64,000 nucleotides of DNA from Pseudomonas cedrina subsp. cedrina. Lineage in GTDB: Bacteria > Pseudomonadota > Gammaproteobacteria > Pseudomonadales > Pseudomonadaceae. Shown in pieces: positions 35,594-43,019 of the stretch. Made by a program: the position numbers and the translations under genes. Numbering within the stretch: the first letter of the stretch is position 1; every line of letters starts with the position of its first letter. The notes below the pieces were generated by a model. It saw nothing but the letters and a program-made list of their open reading frames with translations. It was not told the DNA's origin and ran no database searches. The stretch covers positions 124,001 to 188,000 of the forward strand of contig NZ_MNPW01000002.1 in NCBI RefSeq assembly GCF_001983175.1. Reading direction: 5' to 3'.

Positions 35594-36760
35594 TCAGTTA
35601 GTCACAGGGGCCAGGTCGGCATTGCCGCCCTGACGGAAGGTAATCAAGGTCACCACCAGCGCCAGGATCGCCAGGGCCGCCGCGGCCAACGGCACGCTGG
35701 TCAAGCCGAAACCGTGGGCGATCACACTGCCGCCGACCCAGGCGCCGAGGGCGTTGCCGATGTTGAAGGCGCCGATATTGAGGGTCGACACCAGGTTCGG
35801 CGCGGCCTTGCCGAAGGTCACCACGTTGATCTGCAGCGCAGGCACGGCGGCGAACGAGGCGGTGGCCCAGAGGAACAGGGTGATTTCGGTGGGGATCACG
35901 GCGATGCTGGTCCAGCTCAACGCCGTGGACACCACCGCCATGCTGATGAACACGCCGATCAGGGTGGCGGCCAGGCGTTTGTCCGCCAGCTTGCCGCCAA
36001 TGATGTTGCCCACGGTGAGGCCCAGGCCGATCAGCAGCAGCGTCCAGGTCACGCCCTTGGGCGACACGCCGGTGACATCGCCCAGCAGCGGCGCGACATA
36101 GGTAAAAAGGGTGAACATGGACGCGGCGAACAGCGCGGTCATGCTCAGCGACAGCCAGATGCCCGCGCCCTTGAGGGCGGCGAGTTCGGCGCGCATATTG
36201 AGTTTTTCTTCATCGCGCTTGGCCGGCAGGAAGCGGATCAGGCCGATCAAGGCGATCACGCCAATCACCGTCACCGCCCAGAAGGTCGAGCGCCAGCCGG
36301 CTTCCTGGCCCAGTGCGGTACCCAGCGGAACGCCGAGCACGTTGGCCAGGGTCAGGCCGGTGAACATCAAGGCCACCGCCGATGCGCGCTTGTTGGCCGG
36401 CACCAGGTTGGCCGCTACGACTGAACCAATACCGAAGAAAGCGCCGTGGCACAGCGCGGTGACGACACGCGCAAACATCAACACGTTGTAGTCACTGGCC
36501 AGGGCGCACAGCAGGTTGCCGACAATGAAGATTCCCATCAACGCTACCAGGGCCGCCTTGCGTGGCAGTTTGGCGGTGGCCAGCGCCATGAAGGGTGCGC
36601 CGATGGCCACGCCCAGGGCGTAGCCGGTCACCAGCCAGCCGGCGCCGGGAATCGACACGCCCAGGTCCGCCGCCACATCGGGCAGCAAGCCCATGATGAC
36701 GAATTCGGTGGTGCCGATGGCGAAGGCGCTGAGGGCCAGTATGAGTAGCGAGAGGGGCAT
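35594..36760 (-). CDS. MFS transporter (DHA1 family, AraJ/YdhP-like)
   Basis: 388 residues starting at the second ATG of the frame, which has AAGGA at seven bases' distance. Twelve membrane segments; N-terminus LSLLILALSAFAIGTTEFVIMGLLP typical of the AraJ/YdhP type, DHA1 motif C region (FTGLTLANVLGVPLGTALG). Likely exports a small organic molecule or sugar derivative. Lies between xenB (25-base gap) and arsR-type gene (14-base gap), so the three may be one operon under the ArsR repressor. Confidence 0.85.
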   Translation of the reverse strand: MPLSLLILALSAFAIGTTEFVIMGLLPDVAADLGVSIPGAGWLVTGYALGVAIGAPFMALATAKLPRKAALVALMGIFIVGNLLCALASDYNVLMFARVVTALCHGAFFGIGSVVAANLVPANKRASAVALMFTGLTLANVLGVPLGTALGQEAGWRSTFWAVTVIGVIALIGLIRFLPAKRDEEKLNMRAELAALKGAGIWLSLSMTALFAASMFTLFTYVAPLLGDVTGVSPKGVTWTLLLIGLGLTVGNIIGGKLADKRLAATLIGVFISMAVVSTALSWTSIAVIPTEITLFLWATASFAAVPALQINVVTFGKAAPNLVSTLNIGAFNIGNALGAWVGGSVIAHGFGLTSVPLAAAALAILALVVTLITFRQGGNADLAPVTN

Positions 36761-36774
36761 TATCATTTCCTTGC

Positions 36775-37101
36775 TTACGGCGCCGCGGTGTCGTCAGCGC
36801 CGAGTTCAGTGATGAGCGCCGCGAGGAAGGCCTGGATGGTCGCCTCGTTGCGTTTGAAAAAGTGCCACTGGCCGGCCTTCTGGCTGCTGATCAATCCCGC
36901 CCGTTGCAAGGTGGCCAAGTGGGCCGACACGGTCGACTGGGACAAGCCGCAGCGCTGGTCGATCTGCCCGGCGCAGATGCCGTATTCGTGGTTGTGCAGT
37001 TGCTCGGGAAACTGCACTTTCGGGTCTTTGAGCCAGGTGAGGATGTCTCGCCGTACTGGGTGCGCCAGGGCTTTTATTATTTCGTCGAGGTCGATGGACA
37101 T
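36775..37101 (-). CDS. ArsR-family transcriptional regulator
   Basis: 108 residues. Winged helix with IIKALAHPVRRDILTWLKD (helix 1-2) and recognition segment CGLSQSTVSAHLATLQRAGL (residues 51-70). Only two cysteines (Cys43, Cys51), and the metal-binding ELCVCDL motif of classic ArsR is absent, so it probably senses an organic ligand or redox state. First gene of the arsR-MFS-xenB run; long inverted operator sites lie in its upstream gap. Confidence 0.88.
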   Translation of the reverse strand: MSIDLDEIIKALAHPVRRDILTWLKDPKVQFPEQLHNHEYGICAGQIDQRCGLSQSTVSAHLATLQRAGLISSQKAGQWHFFKRNEATIQAFLAALITELGADDTAAP

Positions 37102-37162
37102 GGCAGGTGCTCGGTGTCGTACAGCGTTATATCGCGATGAGGCGAACTTTAAATCGGTCTAT

Positions 37163-37215
37163 CCCGATATACCAATATGATTTTGATCTGAAATCAGACT
37201 GAATCGGTATATCGG
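37163..37215. promoter_or_regulatory. Operator candidate of the ArsR regulator
   Basis: CCCGATATACC (37163-37173) and its exact inverse GGTATATCGGG (37205-37215), 42 bases centre to centre (four helical turns). Related half-sites CGTTATATCGCGAT (near 37124) and AATCGGTCTATCCC (near 37152) occur nearby. The site lies between arsR and divergent acpH and may control both. Confidence 0.6.
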
Positions 37216-37255
37216 GTTATAACGATACGTCGTCGGCAGTGCTAGACTGCGCGCC

Positions 37256-37840
37256 ATGAATTATCTCGCACATCTGCACCTGGGCGGCCACCTTCCTGCG
37301 CAACTGCTGGGCAGCCTGTATGGCGATTTCGTCAAAGGCCGCCTGCAGGGCCAGTTCAGCCCGCCAATCGAAGCGGCGATTCAACTGCACCGCTCGATCG
37401 ACCGCTTCACCGACAGCCACCCGTTGGTCGGGGAGGCGTTGTCACGCTTCAGCCTGACCCGCAGGCGCTATGCCGGGATCGTCCTCGATGTGTTTTTCGA
37501 CCACTGCCTGGCGCGGGACTGGGCACAGTATGCCGACCAGCCCTTGGAGTGCTTCACTGCGCAGGTGTACCGCGTGCTGGCGGCCGAGCCGCAATTGCCC
37601 GGGCGGCTGGCGCAGATTGCACCGTATATGGCGGCGGATGATTGGTTGGGTTCGTACCGCGAGTTCGCGGTGATGGAGCAGGTGTTGCGGGGGATTTCGC
37701 GGCGGCTGACGCAGCCGGAGGAGCTGGGGTTTGCGATGCAGGAATTGCGCGTTTTGTATGAGCCGTTGAGTGAAGACTTTCGGGTGTTCTATCCCGAACT
37801 GCAGGCCTTTGCCAAAACCCAACTGATCACAAAGGTCTAA
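37256..37840 (+). CDS. acpH: Acyl carrier protein phosphodiesterase (AcpH/DUF479)
   Basis: 194 residues. Removes phosphopantetheine from acyl carrier protein in E. coli. HD-like metal-binding features: MNYLAHLHL (His6, His8), LGSLYGDFVKG (Asp25) and RSIDRFTDSHPLV (Asp46, Asp50). Full length for the family. Divergent from the ArsR regulator; followed at its stop codon by a REPIN. Confidence 0.87.
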   Translation: MNYLAHLHLGGHLPAQLLGSLYGDFVKGRLQGQFSPPIEAAIQLHRSIDRFTDSHPLVGEALSRFSLTRRRYAGIVLDVFFDHCLARDWAQYADQPLECFTAQVYRVLAAEPQLPGRLAQIAPYMAADDWLGSYREFAVMEQVLRGISRRLTQPEELGFAMQELRVLYEPLSEDFRVFYPELQAFAKTQLITKV

Positions 37841-37935
37841 ATGTGGGAGCTGGCTTGCCTGCGATAGCGGTCTGCCAGTTGATGATTTTTTTGCTGACCC
37901 ACCGCCATCGCAGGCAAGCCAGCTCCCACATTTTT
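37839..37935. repeat. REPIN with 27-bp arms
   Basis: AAATGTGGGAGCTGGCTTGC (left arm 37839-37865) is inverted at 37907-37933. The left arm begins inside the acpH stop codon. It separates convergent acpH and olsA and may terminate both. Confidence 0.88.
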
Positions 37936-37950
37936 TCAACCGTGCCCGCT

Positions 37951-38742
37951 TTACGCCGCGAATGCCGGTCGAACCGCGATCTGCTCCGCCTCCGGCACCG
38001 GCCCGAACAGCGCCTTCTGCACCGCCTGCTGCGCCTGATACGCCAGCGCCGCGCGCTCCTGCCCGGCGCAGGCAATCGGCTTGAGCACATGGATCTCCAC
38101 GTCACCCTGATCATTGGCGAACAAACGCATCAGGTGCGAGAGCAAATCATCATCGCCGATAAAGGGTGCCAACGGGTCCACCTGCCCATCGCGCAGGTAA
38201 CGGATCGCCACCGGTTGCAGCGACACATCCGCATCGATTGCACTGGCCAGCAAACGCCCGTGGAAGGTGCGCAGGCTGCGCCCGTCGGTGGTGGTGCCTT
38301 CCGGAAACATCAGCAACGGATGCGCGTGTTCCAGGTGGCGGGTCATCTGCTTGCGGATCAACTGGCTGTCGCCCGAACCGCGGCGGATAAACAGGCTGCC
38401 GGCCTTGGCCGCCAGCCAGCCCGCGACCGGCCAGGTGCGCACTTCGGCCTTGGACAGGAACGACATCGGCGTGACCATGCCCAGCAGTGGAATGTCGGTC
38501 CACGACACGTGATTGCTTACCCACAGCATCGGCGTTTGCGGCAGTTCACCGTGCACCGTCACGCGAAAGGGCAGGGCGTTGGTCAGCCGCGCCATGAAAA
38601 AACGCGACCAGCGCTGACGCCGCGCCATCGAGTTGGCGATGCCCATGCGCTCGAACACCCCAAACACACTGGCCATGCTCAGGCCCAGCGCCACCACCAC
38701 CAGGACGCGGGCGATGCGCCCGTACACACGCAGGCGGCCCAT
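37951..38742 (-). CDS. olsA: Lyso-ornithine lipid O-acyltransferase OlsA
   Basis: 263-residue PlsC-type acyltransferase. Block I VSNHVSWTDIPLLG (HxxxxD, His80 region) and block III FPEGTTTDGRSLRTFHGRLL are clear; an N-terminal hydrophobic helix (VLVVVALGLSMASVFGVF) anchors it to the membrane. Adds the second acyl chain in ornithine-lipid synthesis. Its ATG overlaps the stop of the preceding olsB (ATGA), as in other pseudomonads. Confidence 0.9.
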   Translation of the reverse strand: MGRLRVYGRIARVLVVVALGLSMASVFGVFERMGIANSMARRQRWSRFFMARLTNALPFRVTVHGELPQTPMLWVSNHVSWTDIPLLGMVTPMSFLSKAEVRTWPVAGWLAAKAGSLFIRRGSGDSQLIRKQMTRHLEHAHPLLMFPEGTTTDGRSLRTFHGRLLASAIDADVSLQPVAIRYLRDGQVDPLAPFIGDDDLLSHLMRLFANDQGDVEIHVLKPIACAGQERAALAYQAQQAVQKALFGPVPEAEQIAVRPAFAA

Positions 38743-39497
38743 CACATGGCCGCCTTGAAGTGGCGGGCATAGCGGGGGCACAACTCATCACGCTTGAGCA
38801 GGATGAACACGTCGGCCACCTGGAAATCTTCATCCCAGCACGGCTCGCCGCAGATCTTCGCGCCCAGGCGCATATAGGCCTTGAGCAGCGGCGGCATTTC
38901 GGCGATCACGTTGGACGGCAGGTCCAGCGCCGGCAGCGGTTTTTTCGGCTCGGCGCGCAAGTGTTCGTTGCACAGGTAGCGTTCGCGCAGGCGTTGCATG
39001 ATCGCGTGGGCCTGGATGCCGCCGTCGTGCATCGGAATGCTCGCGCAACCCATCAAGTAGCTGTAGCCGCCCTGGTTGAGCACTTCGGCCAACTCGCCCC
39101 ACAACACGGCGATGGTGCCGCCATTGCGGTAGGCCGGGTCGACGCAGGTGCGGCCGATCTCCAGGATCGGGCCTTGCAAGTGCCGTAGACCGTGCAGGCT
39201 GAACTCTTCCTCGCTGTAGAACCGGCCCAGGGTGCTGGCGGCCTGGTGGTCGAGCAAACGGGTGGTGGCGACGAGTCGACCGCTGTTCAAGTCCCGCACG
39301 CCGATGTGGCTGCAGTGAACATCATAGTCATCCATGTCCAGGCCCAGCTCAGCGCCTTTCAGCTTGGCGTTGAACTCGCCGCTGAACACGTTGAACCGCA
39401 GGGCCTGGGCTTCCTGCAACGCCTGTGCGCCGATCAGGCGTTCGGCTTGCAGGCGGCGTTCATTGCCGGTGTCGCTGATGCGGGCGATCTGAGTCAT
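38742..39497 (-). CDS. olsB: L-ornithine N-alpha-acyltransferase OlsB
   Basis: 251-residue GNAT-type enzyme that makes lyso-ornithine lipid from ornithine and 3-hydroxyacyl-ACP. The start MTQIARISD has GGAG upstream. Family segments: [46 protein letters not shown] and [11 protein letters not shown]. Overlaps olsA. A three-repeat Pho box lies 85-113 bases before the ATG in the correct orientation, in line with membrane remodelling under phosphate limitation. Confidence 0.92.
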   Translation of the reverse strand: MTQIARISDTGNERRLQAERLIGAQALQEAQALRFNVFSGEFNAKLKGAELGLDMDDYDVHCSHIGVRDLNSGRLVATTRLLDHQAASTLGRFYSEEEFSLHGLRHLQGPILEIGRTCVDPAYRNGGTIAVLWGELAEVLNQGGYSYLMGCASIPMHDGGIQAHAIMQRLRERYLCNEHLRAEPKKPLPALDLPSNVIAEMPPLLKAYMRLGAKICGEPCWDEDFQVADVFILLKRDELCPRYARHFKAAM

Positions 39498-39581
39498 GGC
39501 GAGTCTCCGAGTGCCGGCCACGATTTCGGCCGGTCGACTTTGTTGTCCAAAGTCAGGCTATGGAGGCCCGGTGTCATCTCC

Positions 39582-39610
39582 GTGAAGTTATGGTGACGCT
39601 TGGATGACAG
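39582..39610 (-). promoter_or_regulatory. Pho box of olsBA
   Basis: Read on the minus strand: CTGTCAT (39610-39604), GCGTCAC (39599-39593), ACTTCAC (39588-39582), each separated by four bases, giving the 11-base PhoB phase three times. Points to olsB. A lone CTGTCAT facing the other way (39628-39634) is present but has no second copy. Confidence 0.7.
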
Positions 39611-39683
39611 CCTGCCATGTCGCAAATCTGTCATCGGCGCAGGCTACGCTCGCGGGCTTGAATGCCCCCTTGAGTTTGCGTCC

Positions 39684-40757
39684 ATGGTCAGAGGCCTGCT
39701 GTGCGTTGTGCTGCTGTTCGTCACCGTTACCGCCCATGCCGAAGCCTGGCCCGATAAGGACTGGGCCAAGGGCGCACCGCTCACGGGTCCCGCTGTCGAT
39801 GCCTTGGAGGCCTACGCTTTCCCCGCCCGGGACGACGCCACCCGCCAAGGCATTCGCACCGACGCGTTGCTGGTGATTCGCGACGGCGTGGTGGTCTATG
39901 AACGTTATGCCGCGCCCACCACCGCCAGCACGCCGCACCTGACCTGGTCCATCAGCAAAAGCCTGATGGCCACCTTGCTGGGCGTGGCCTACGGCGATAA
40001 TCGCTTCAAGTTGACCGACCCGGTGGCGCGGTTTTACCCGCCGATGAAGCAGCACCCGACGGTGACCATGGCCGACCTGCTGCACTGGGCCTCGGGCCTG
40101 GACTGGCAGGAAGACTACGAATACGCGCCGCTGAAATCCTCAGTGGTGGCGATGCTGTATACCCGTGGCCGCGCCGACATGGCGGAGTTCACCGCCGGCA
40201 TGGGCACCTTCGGTGCACCGGGCCAGGCCTTTCGCTACTCCAGTGGCGACAGCAACCTGGTGTCCGCCGCGCTCAAGGGCATGCTCGGCCTCAAGGCCTA
40301 CCTGAGCTACCCCTGGGATGCGCTGTTCAAACCCCTGGGTATCCGCAGCGCCACGTGGGAAACCGACGCCGACGAAACCTTTGTTGCTTCGTCCTACGCC
40401 TACCTCACCGCCCGCGATCTGGCGCGTGTCGGCCTGCTGATGGCACGGGACGGACGCTGGGGCGATCAACAATTGCTGCCCAAGGCATGGGTCGCCTTCA
40501 ACCGCCAACCATTCGCCAGATACAAAACCGGCCAGGACGAAGCCGTCCCCGGCGGCCATTGGTGGCTCAACCAGGGCACCCCGAGGCCCTGGCCCGACGC
40601 ACCCGCCGACACCTTCGCCGCCCTCGGCCACTGGGGCCAGGCGCTGTACGTGATGCCCGATGAACGCCTGGTGATCGTGCGCTACGGCGACGACCGCGAC
40701 GGCACGTATCGCCATAACGAACTGCTCAAACGCGTGCTCGCGGCGGTGCAACCATGA
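39684..40757 (+). CDS. Secreted class-C-type serine hydrolase
   Basis: 357 residues with a signal peptide (MVRGLLCVVLLFVTVTAHA-EAW). Beta-lactamase/penicillin-binding fold: nucleophile motif SISKS (SxxK, near residue 92), then DLLHWASGLDWQEDYEY and RYSSGDSNLVSAAL in place of YxN, and a C-terminal LGHWGQALYVMPDERLVIV in place of the KTG region. Probably a periplasmic esterase or peptidase; not a recognised resistance enzyme. Overlaps the next gene by four bases, so the two are coupled. Confidence 0.8.
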   Translation: MVRGLLCVVLLFVTVTAHAEAWPDKDWAKGAPLTGPAVDALEAYAFPARDDATRQGIRTDALLVIRDGVVVYERYAAPTTASTPHLTWSISKSLMATLLGVAYGDNRFKLTDPVARFYPPMKQHPTVTMADLLHWASGLDWQEDYEYAPLKSSVVAMLYTRGRADMAEFTAGMGTFGAPGQAFRYSSGDSNLVSAALKGMLGLKAYLSYPWDALFKPLGIRSATWETDADETFVASSYAYLTARDLARVGLLMARDGRWGDQQLLPKAWVAFNRQPFARYKTGQDEAVPGGHWWLNQGTPRPWPDAPADTFAALGHWGQALYVMPDERLVIVRYGDDRDGTYRHNELLKRVLAAVQP

Positions 40758-41068
40758 TCCGCCGTCGCCCCTTTACCTGCCTGTTTCTTGTGCTGCTGCT
40801 CGCCTTGCTGGGCTGGATCTGGCATGAGCGCGTCAACCTGCAAGCGTTCCCCGACATCATCGCGGCGTACACGGCCAAGGAATATTGCTCGTGCCGGTAT
40901 GTGATGAATAATCCGGCGGAGTATTGTCGGGGTTATGTGAAGCAGTACGTGCCGACCAGTGCGTTCAGCGATAACCCGGAGCGCAGTGAAGTGACTGCCA
41001 GCGGGTTGGGGCGTACCCATTCCGCACGCTGGCTGGGCGACCGCCAAGGTTGCCGCTTGAATCCTTGA
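40754..41068 (+). CDS. Small membrane-anchored Cys-containing protein
   Basis: 104 residues. An N-terminal hydrophobic helix (FTCLFLVLLLALLGWIW) is followed by a short periplasmic domain with the cysteines of EYCSCRYV and EYCRGYVKQY and one near the end (RQGCRLNP). The start overlaps the hydrolase stop (ATGA). Function unknown; the tight coupling suggests that it acts with the hydrolase. The cysteines could form disulfides. Confidence 0.7.
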   Translation: MIRRRPFTCLFLVLLLALLGWIWHERVNLQAFPDIIAAYTAKEYCSCRYVMNNPAEYCRGYVKQYVPTSAFSDNPERSEVTASGLGRTHSARWLGDRQGCRLNP

Positions 41069-41084
41069 AACACCCCAGAACCCC

Positions 41085-41172
41085 TGTGGGAGCGGGCTTG
41101 CTCGCGAATGCGGTGGATCAGTTACCTATACTTGGCTGACCCACTGCATTCGCGAGCAAGCCCGCTCCCACA
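41085..41172. repeat. REPIN, perfect 27-bp arms
   Basis: TGTGGGAGCGGGCTTGCTCG... at 41085-41111 is inverted at 41146-41172. GCGGGCTTGCTCGCGAATGC subtype. Confidence 0.9.
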
Positions 41173-41239
41173 TTTGGATTTGCACCGTTCATTCGATTGC
41201 GCTTAAGGTTCGTGCAGGTTTTTCGCCCTCCGAGTCTTT

Positions 41240-41830
41240 ATGTTCAACGCTTCTCTATTCAAGCCGCTGGCTTTTTCACTGCTGGCCGCCGTCGCCGTGC
41301 CTGCCCACGCCGACTGGTACCTGGATAACGAATCCTCACGCCTGTCGTTCGTCACCACCAAAAACACCGAAATCGCCGAGGTCCACCGCTTCCTGGTGCT
41401 GCACGGCAAGGTCGACGGCAAGGGCGCGGCGCACGTGGAGGTGGAGCTGGAGTCGGTCAACAGCGGCATCCCGCTGCGCGATGAACGTATGCGTAATCAG
41501 CTGTTCGACATCAAGACCTTCCCCGAAGCGCTGATCAGCGCGCAGATCAATCTGCAGCCAATCAATGACCTGGCTCCCGGTGCGCAATTGGAGTTGCGCC
41601 TTCCGCTTTCAGTGACATTGCACGGCAAGACCCAGACCTACAGCGCCGAGCTACTTGCGACGCGCCTGGACGACCGCCGCTTCCAAGTGGTGACCCTGGA
41701 GCCGGTGGTGCTGCATGCCGAGGATTTCGACCTCGCGCCAGGCGTGGCCACGCTGCGCAAGGCCGCAGGGCTTAAATCGATCAGTTTGTCGGTGCCGGTG
41801 GGTGCGGTGCTGATTTTCACGGCGCGCTGA
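41240..41830 (+). CDS. YceI-family periplasmic protein
   Basis: 196 residues with a signal peptide ending AVPAHA-DWYLD. A lipocalin-like YceI domain: DNESSRLSFVTTKNTEIAEVHRF, FDIKTFPEALISA, and LPLSVTLHGKTQTYSAELL. Members bind isoprenoid lipids; the ligand here is unknown. The stop is one base before the following gene. Confidence 0.87.
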   Translation: MFNASLFKPLAFSLLAAVAVPAHADWYLDNESSRLSFVTTKNTEIAEVHRFLVLHGKVDGKGAAHVEVELESVNSGIPLRDERMRNQLFDIKTFPEALISAQINLQPINDLAPGAQLELRLPLSVTLHGKTQTYSAELLATRLDDRRFQVVTLEPVVLHAEDFDLAPGVATLRKAAGLKSISLSVPVGAVLIFTAR

Positions 41831-41831
41831 C

Positions 41832-42989
41832 ATGGGCGGCGCGGTGTTTCCGTGGCGCAGCGCCAATCGTTTCGAGTTGCTGATCGACGGGCCGAGTTTC
41901 TTTCCGCAGATGTTGGTGGGCATAGCGCGGGCTGAGCGCCAGGTCGATCTTGAGCTGTACCTGGTGGAAGCCGGCGCCTGTGCCGAGGCGATGGTGCAGG
42001 CGTTGGTACTCGCCGCCGAGCGCGGGGTGCGGGTGCGTTGCCTGTTCGATGATTACGGCAGCCTCGCGTTCACCCTCGGGCTGCGCAAGCGCCTGACCGA
42101 CGCGGGTGTGGAGCTGCGGTTCTACAACCGTCTGAGCTGGCGGCGCTGGATGCGCAATCTGTACCGTGATCACCGCAAGGTGTTGCTGATCGACCAGGGT
42201 ATCGCGGTGGTTGGCGGCACCGGTGTGACAGATGAGTTCTGGACGCCGGGCCAGGACACCGCCGACTGGCATGAAGTGATGGTGCAGATCAGCGGCCCGC
42301 TGGTGCTGGATTGGCAGGCGCTATTCGATCGCCAATGGCACGCCAACGCCGCCCGTCGCGAGTGGAAACCCGCCACCCACTTTGGTTTGCCGCGTTTGCC
42401 CAAGGTGCCCGCGACCGGGCCTGGCCTGGGTCGGGTTGCCTATGCCGACGCCCGTCAGCATCGCGACATCCTGCAATCGCTGATCCGCGCCTTGAACAGC
42501 AGCCAGCAGCGTATCTGGCTGGCCACCCCATACTTCCTGCCGACCTGGAGCGTGCGTCGCGCGTTACGCCGGGCGGCGGGGCGCGGCGTCGATGTACGCC
42601 TGCTGCTCACCGGCCCGCGTACCGATCACCCGTCGGTGCGTTACGCCGGGCACCGTTATTACCCGCGGTTGCTGCGTTCGGGGGTGCGGATCTTTGAATA
42701 CCAGCCGTGCTTTTTGCACCTGAAGATGGTGCTGGTGGACGATTGGGTCAGCATCGGTTCGTGCAATTTCGACCATTGGAATTTGCGCTTCAACCTGGAA
42801 GCCAATCTGGAAGCGTTGGACCCTGAGTTGACGCGGGCAGTGGCGGGCAGTTTCGAGCGCGATTTTGCCCAAAGCCAGGCGGTGAGCCTGGAGGCTTGGA
42901 AGTCGCGGCCGCTGTGGCGGCGGGTGAAGCAGAGGTTGTGGGGGTGGGTCGATAGGTTGGTGGTCAACCTGTTGGATCGGCGAGGGTAG
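41832..42989 (+). CDS. clsB: Phospholipase-D-type cardiolipin synthase (ClsB-like)
   Basis: 385 residues. Two HKD motifs: DHRKVLLID (His near 113) and LHLKMVLVDD (His near 296, followed by SIGSCNFDHWNLRFN). No N-terminal membrane helices, as in the ClsB/YbhO type rather than ClsA. Makes cardiolipin or related phospholipids. One base after the YceI gene; ends 30 bases before the convergent autotransporter stop. Confidence 0.87.
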   Translation: MGGAVFPWRSANRFELLIDGPSFFPQMLVGIARAERQVDLELYLVEAGACAEAMVQALVLAAERGVRVRCLFDDYGSLAFTLGLRKRLTDAGVELRFYNRLSWRRWMRNLYRDHRKVLLIDQGIAVVGGTGVTDEFWTPGQDTADWHEVMVQISGPLVLDWQALFDRQWHANAARREWKPATHFGLPRLPKVPATGPGLGRVAYADARQHRDILQSLIRALNSSQQRIWLATPYFLPTWSVRRALRRAAGRGVDVRLLLTGPRTDHPSVRYAGHRYYPRLLRSGVRIFEYQPCFLHLKMVLVDDWVSIGSCNFDHWNLRFNLEANLEALDPELTRAVAGSFERDFAQSQAVSLEAWKSRPLWRRVKQRLWGWVDRLVVNLLDRRG

Positions 42990-43019
42990 GGTGCCCCCGC
43001 CTTTGGTTACTTACGCGGT

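Noticed and set aside
39684..40757. Acquired beta-lactamase
   Set aside because: It has SxxK but lacks a clear YxN and KTG, and the context is chromosomal; more like an esterase/peptidase of the same fold.
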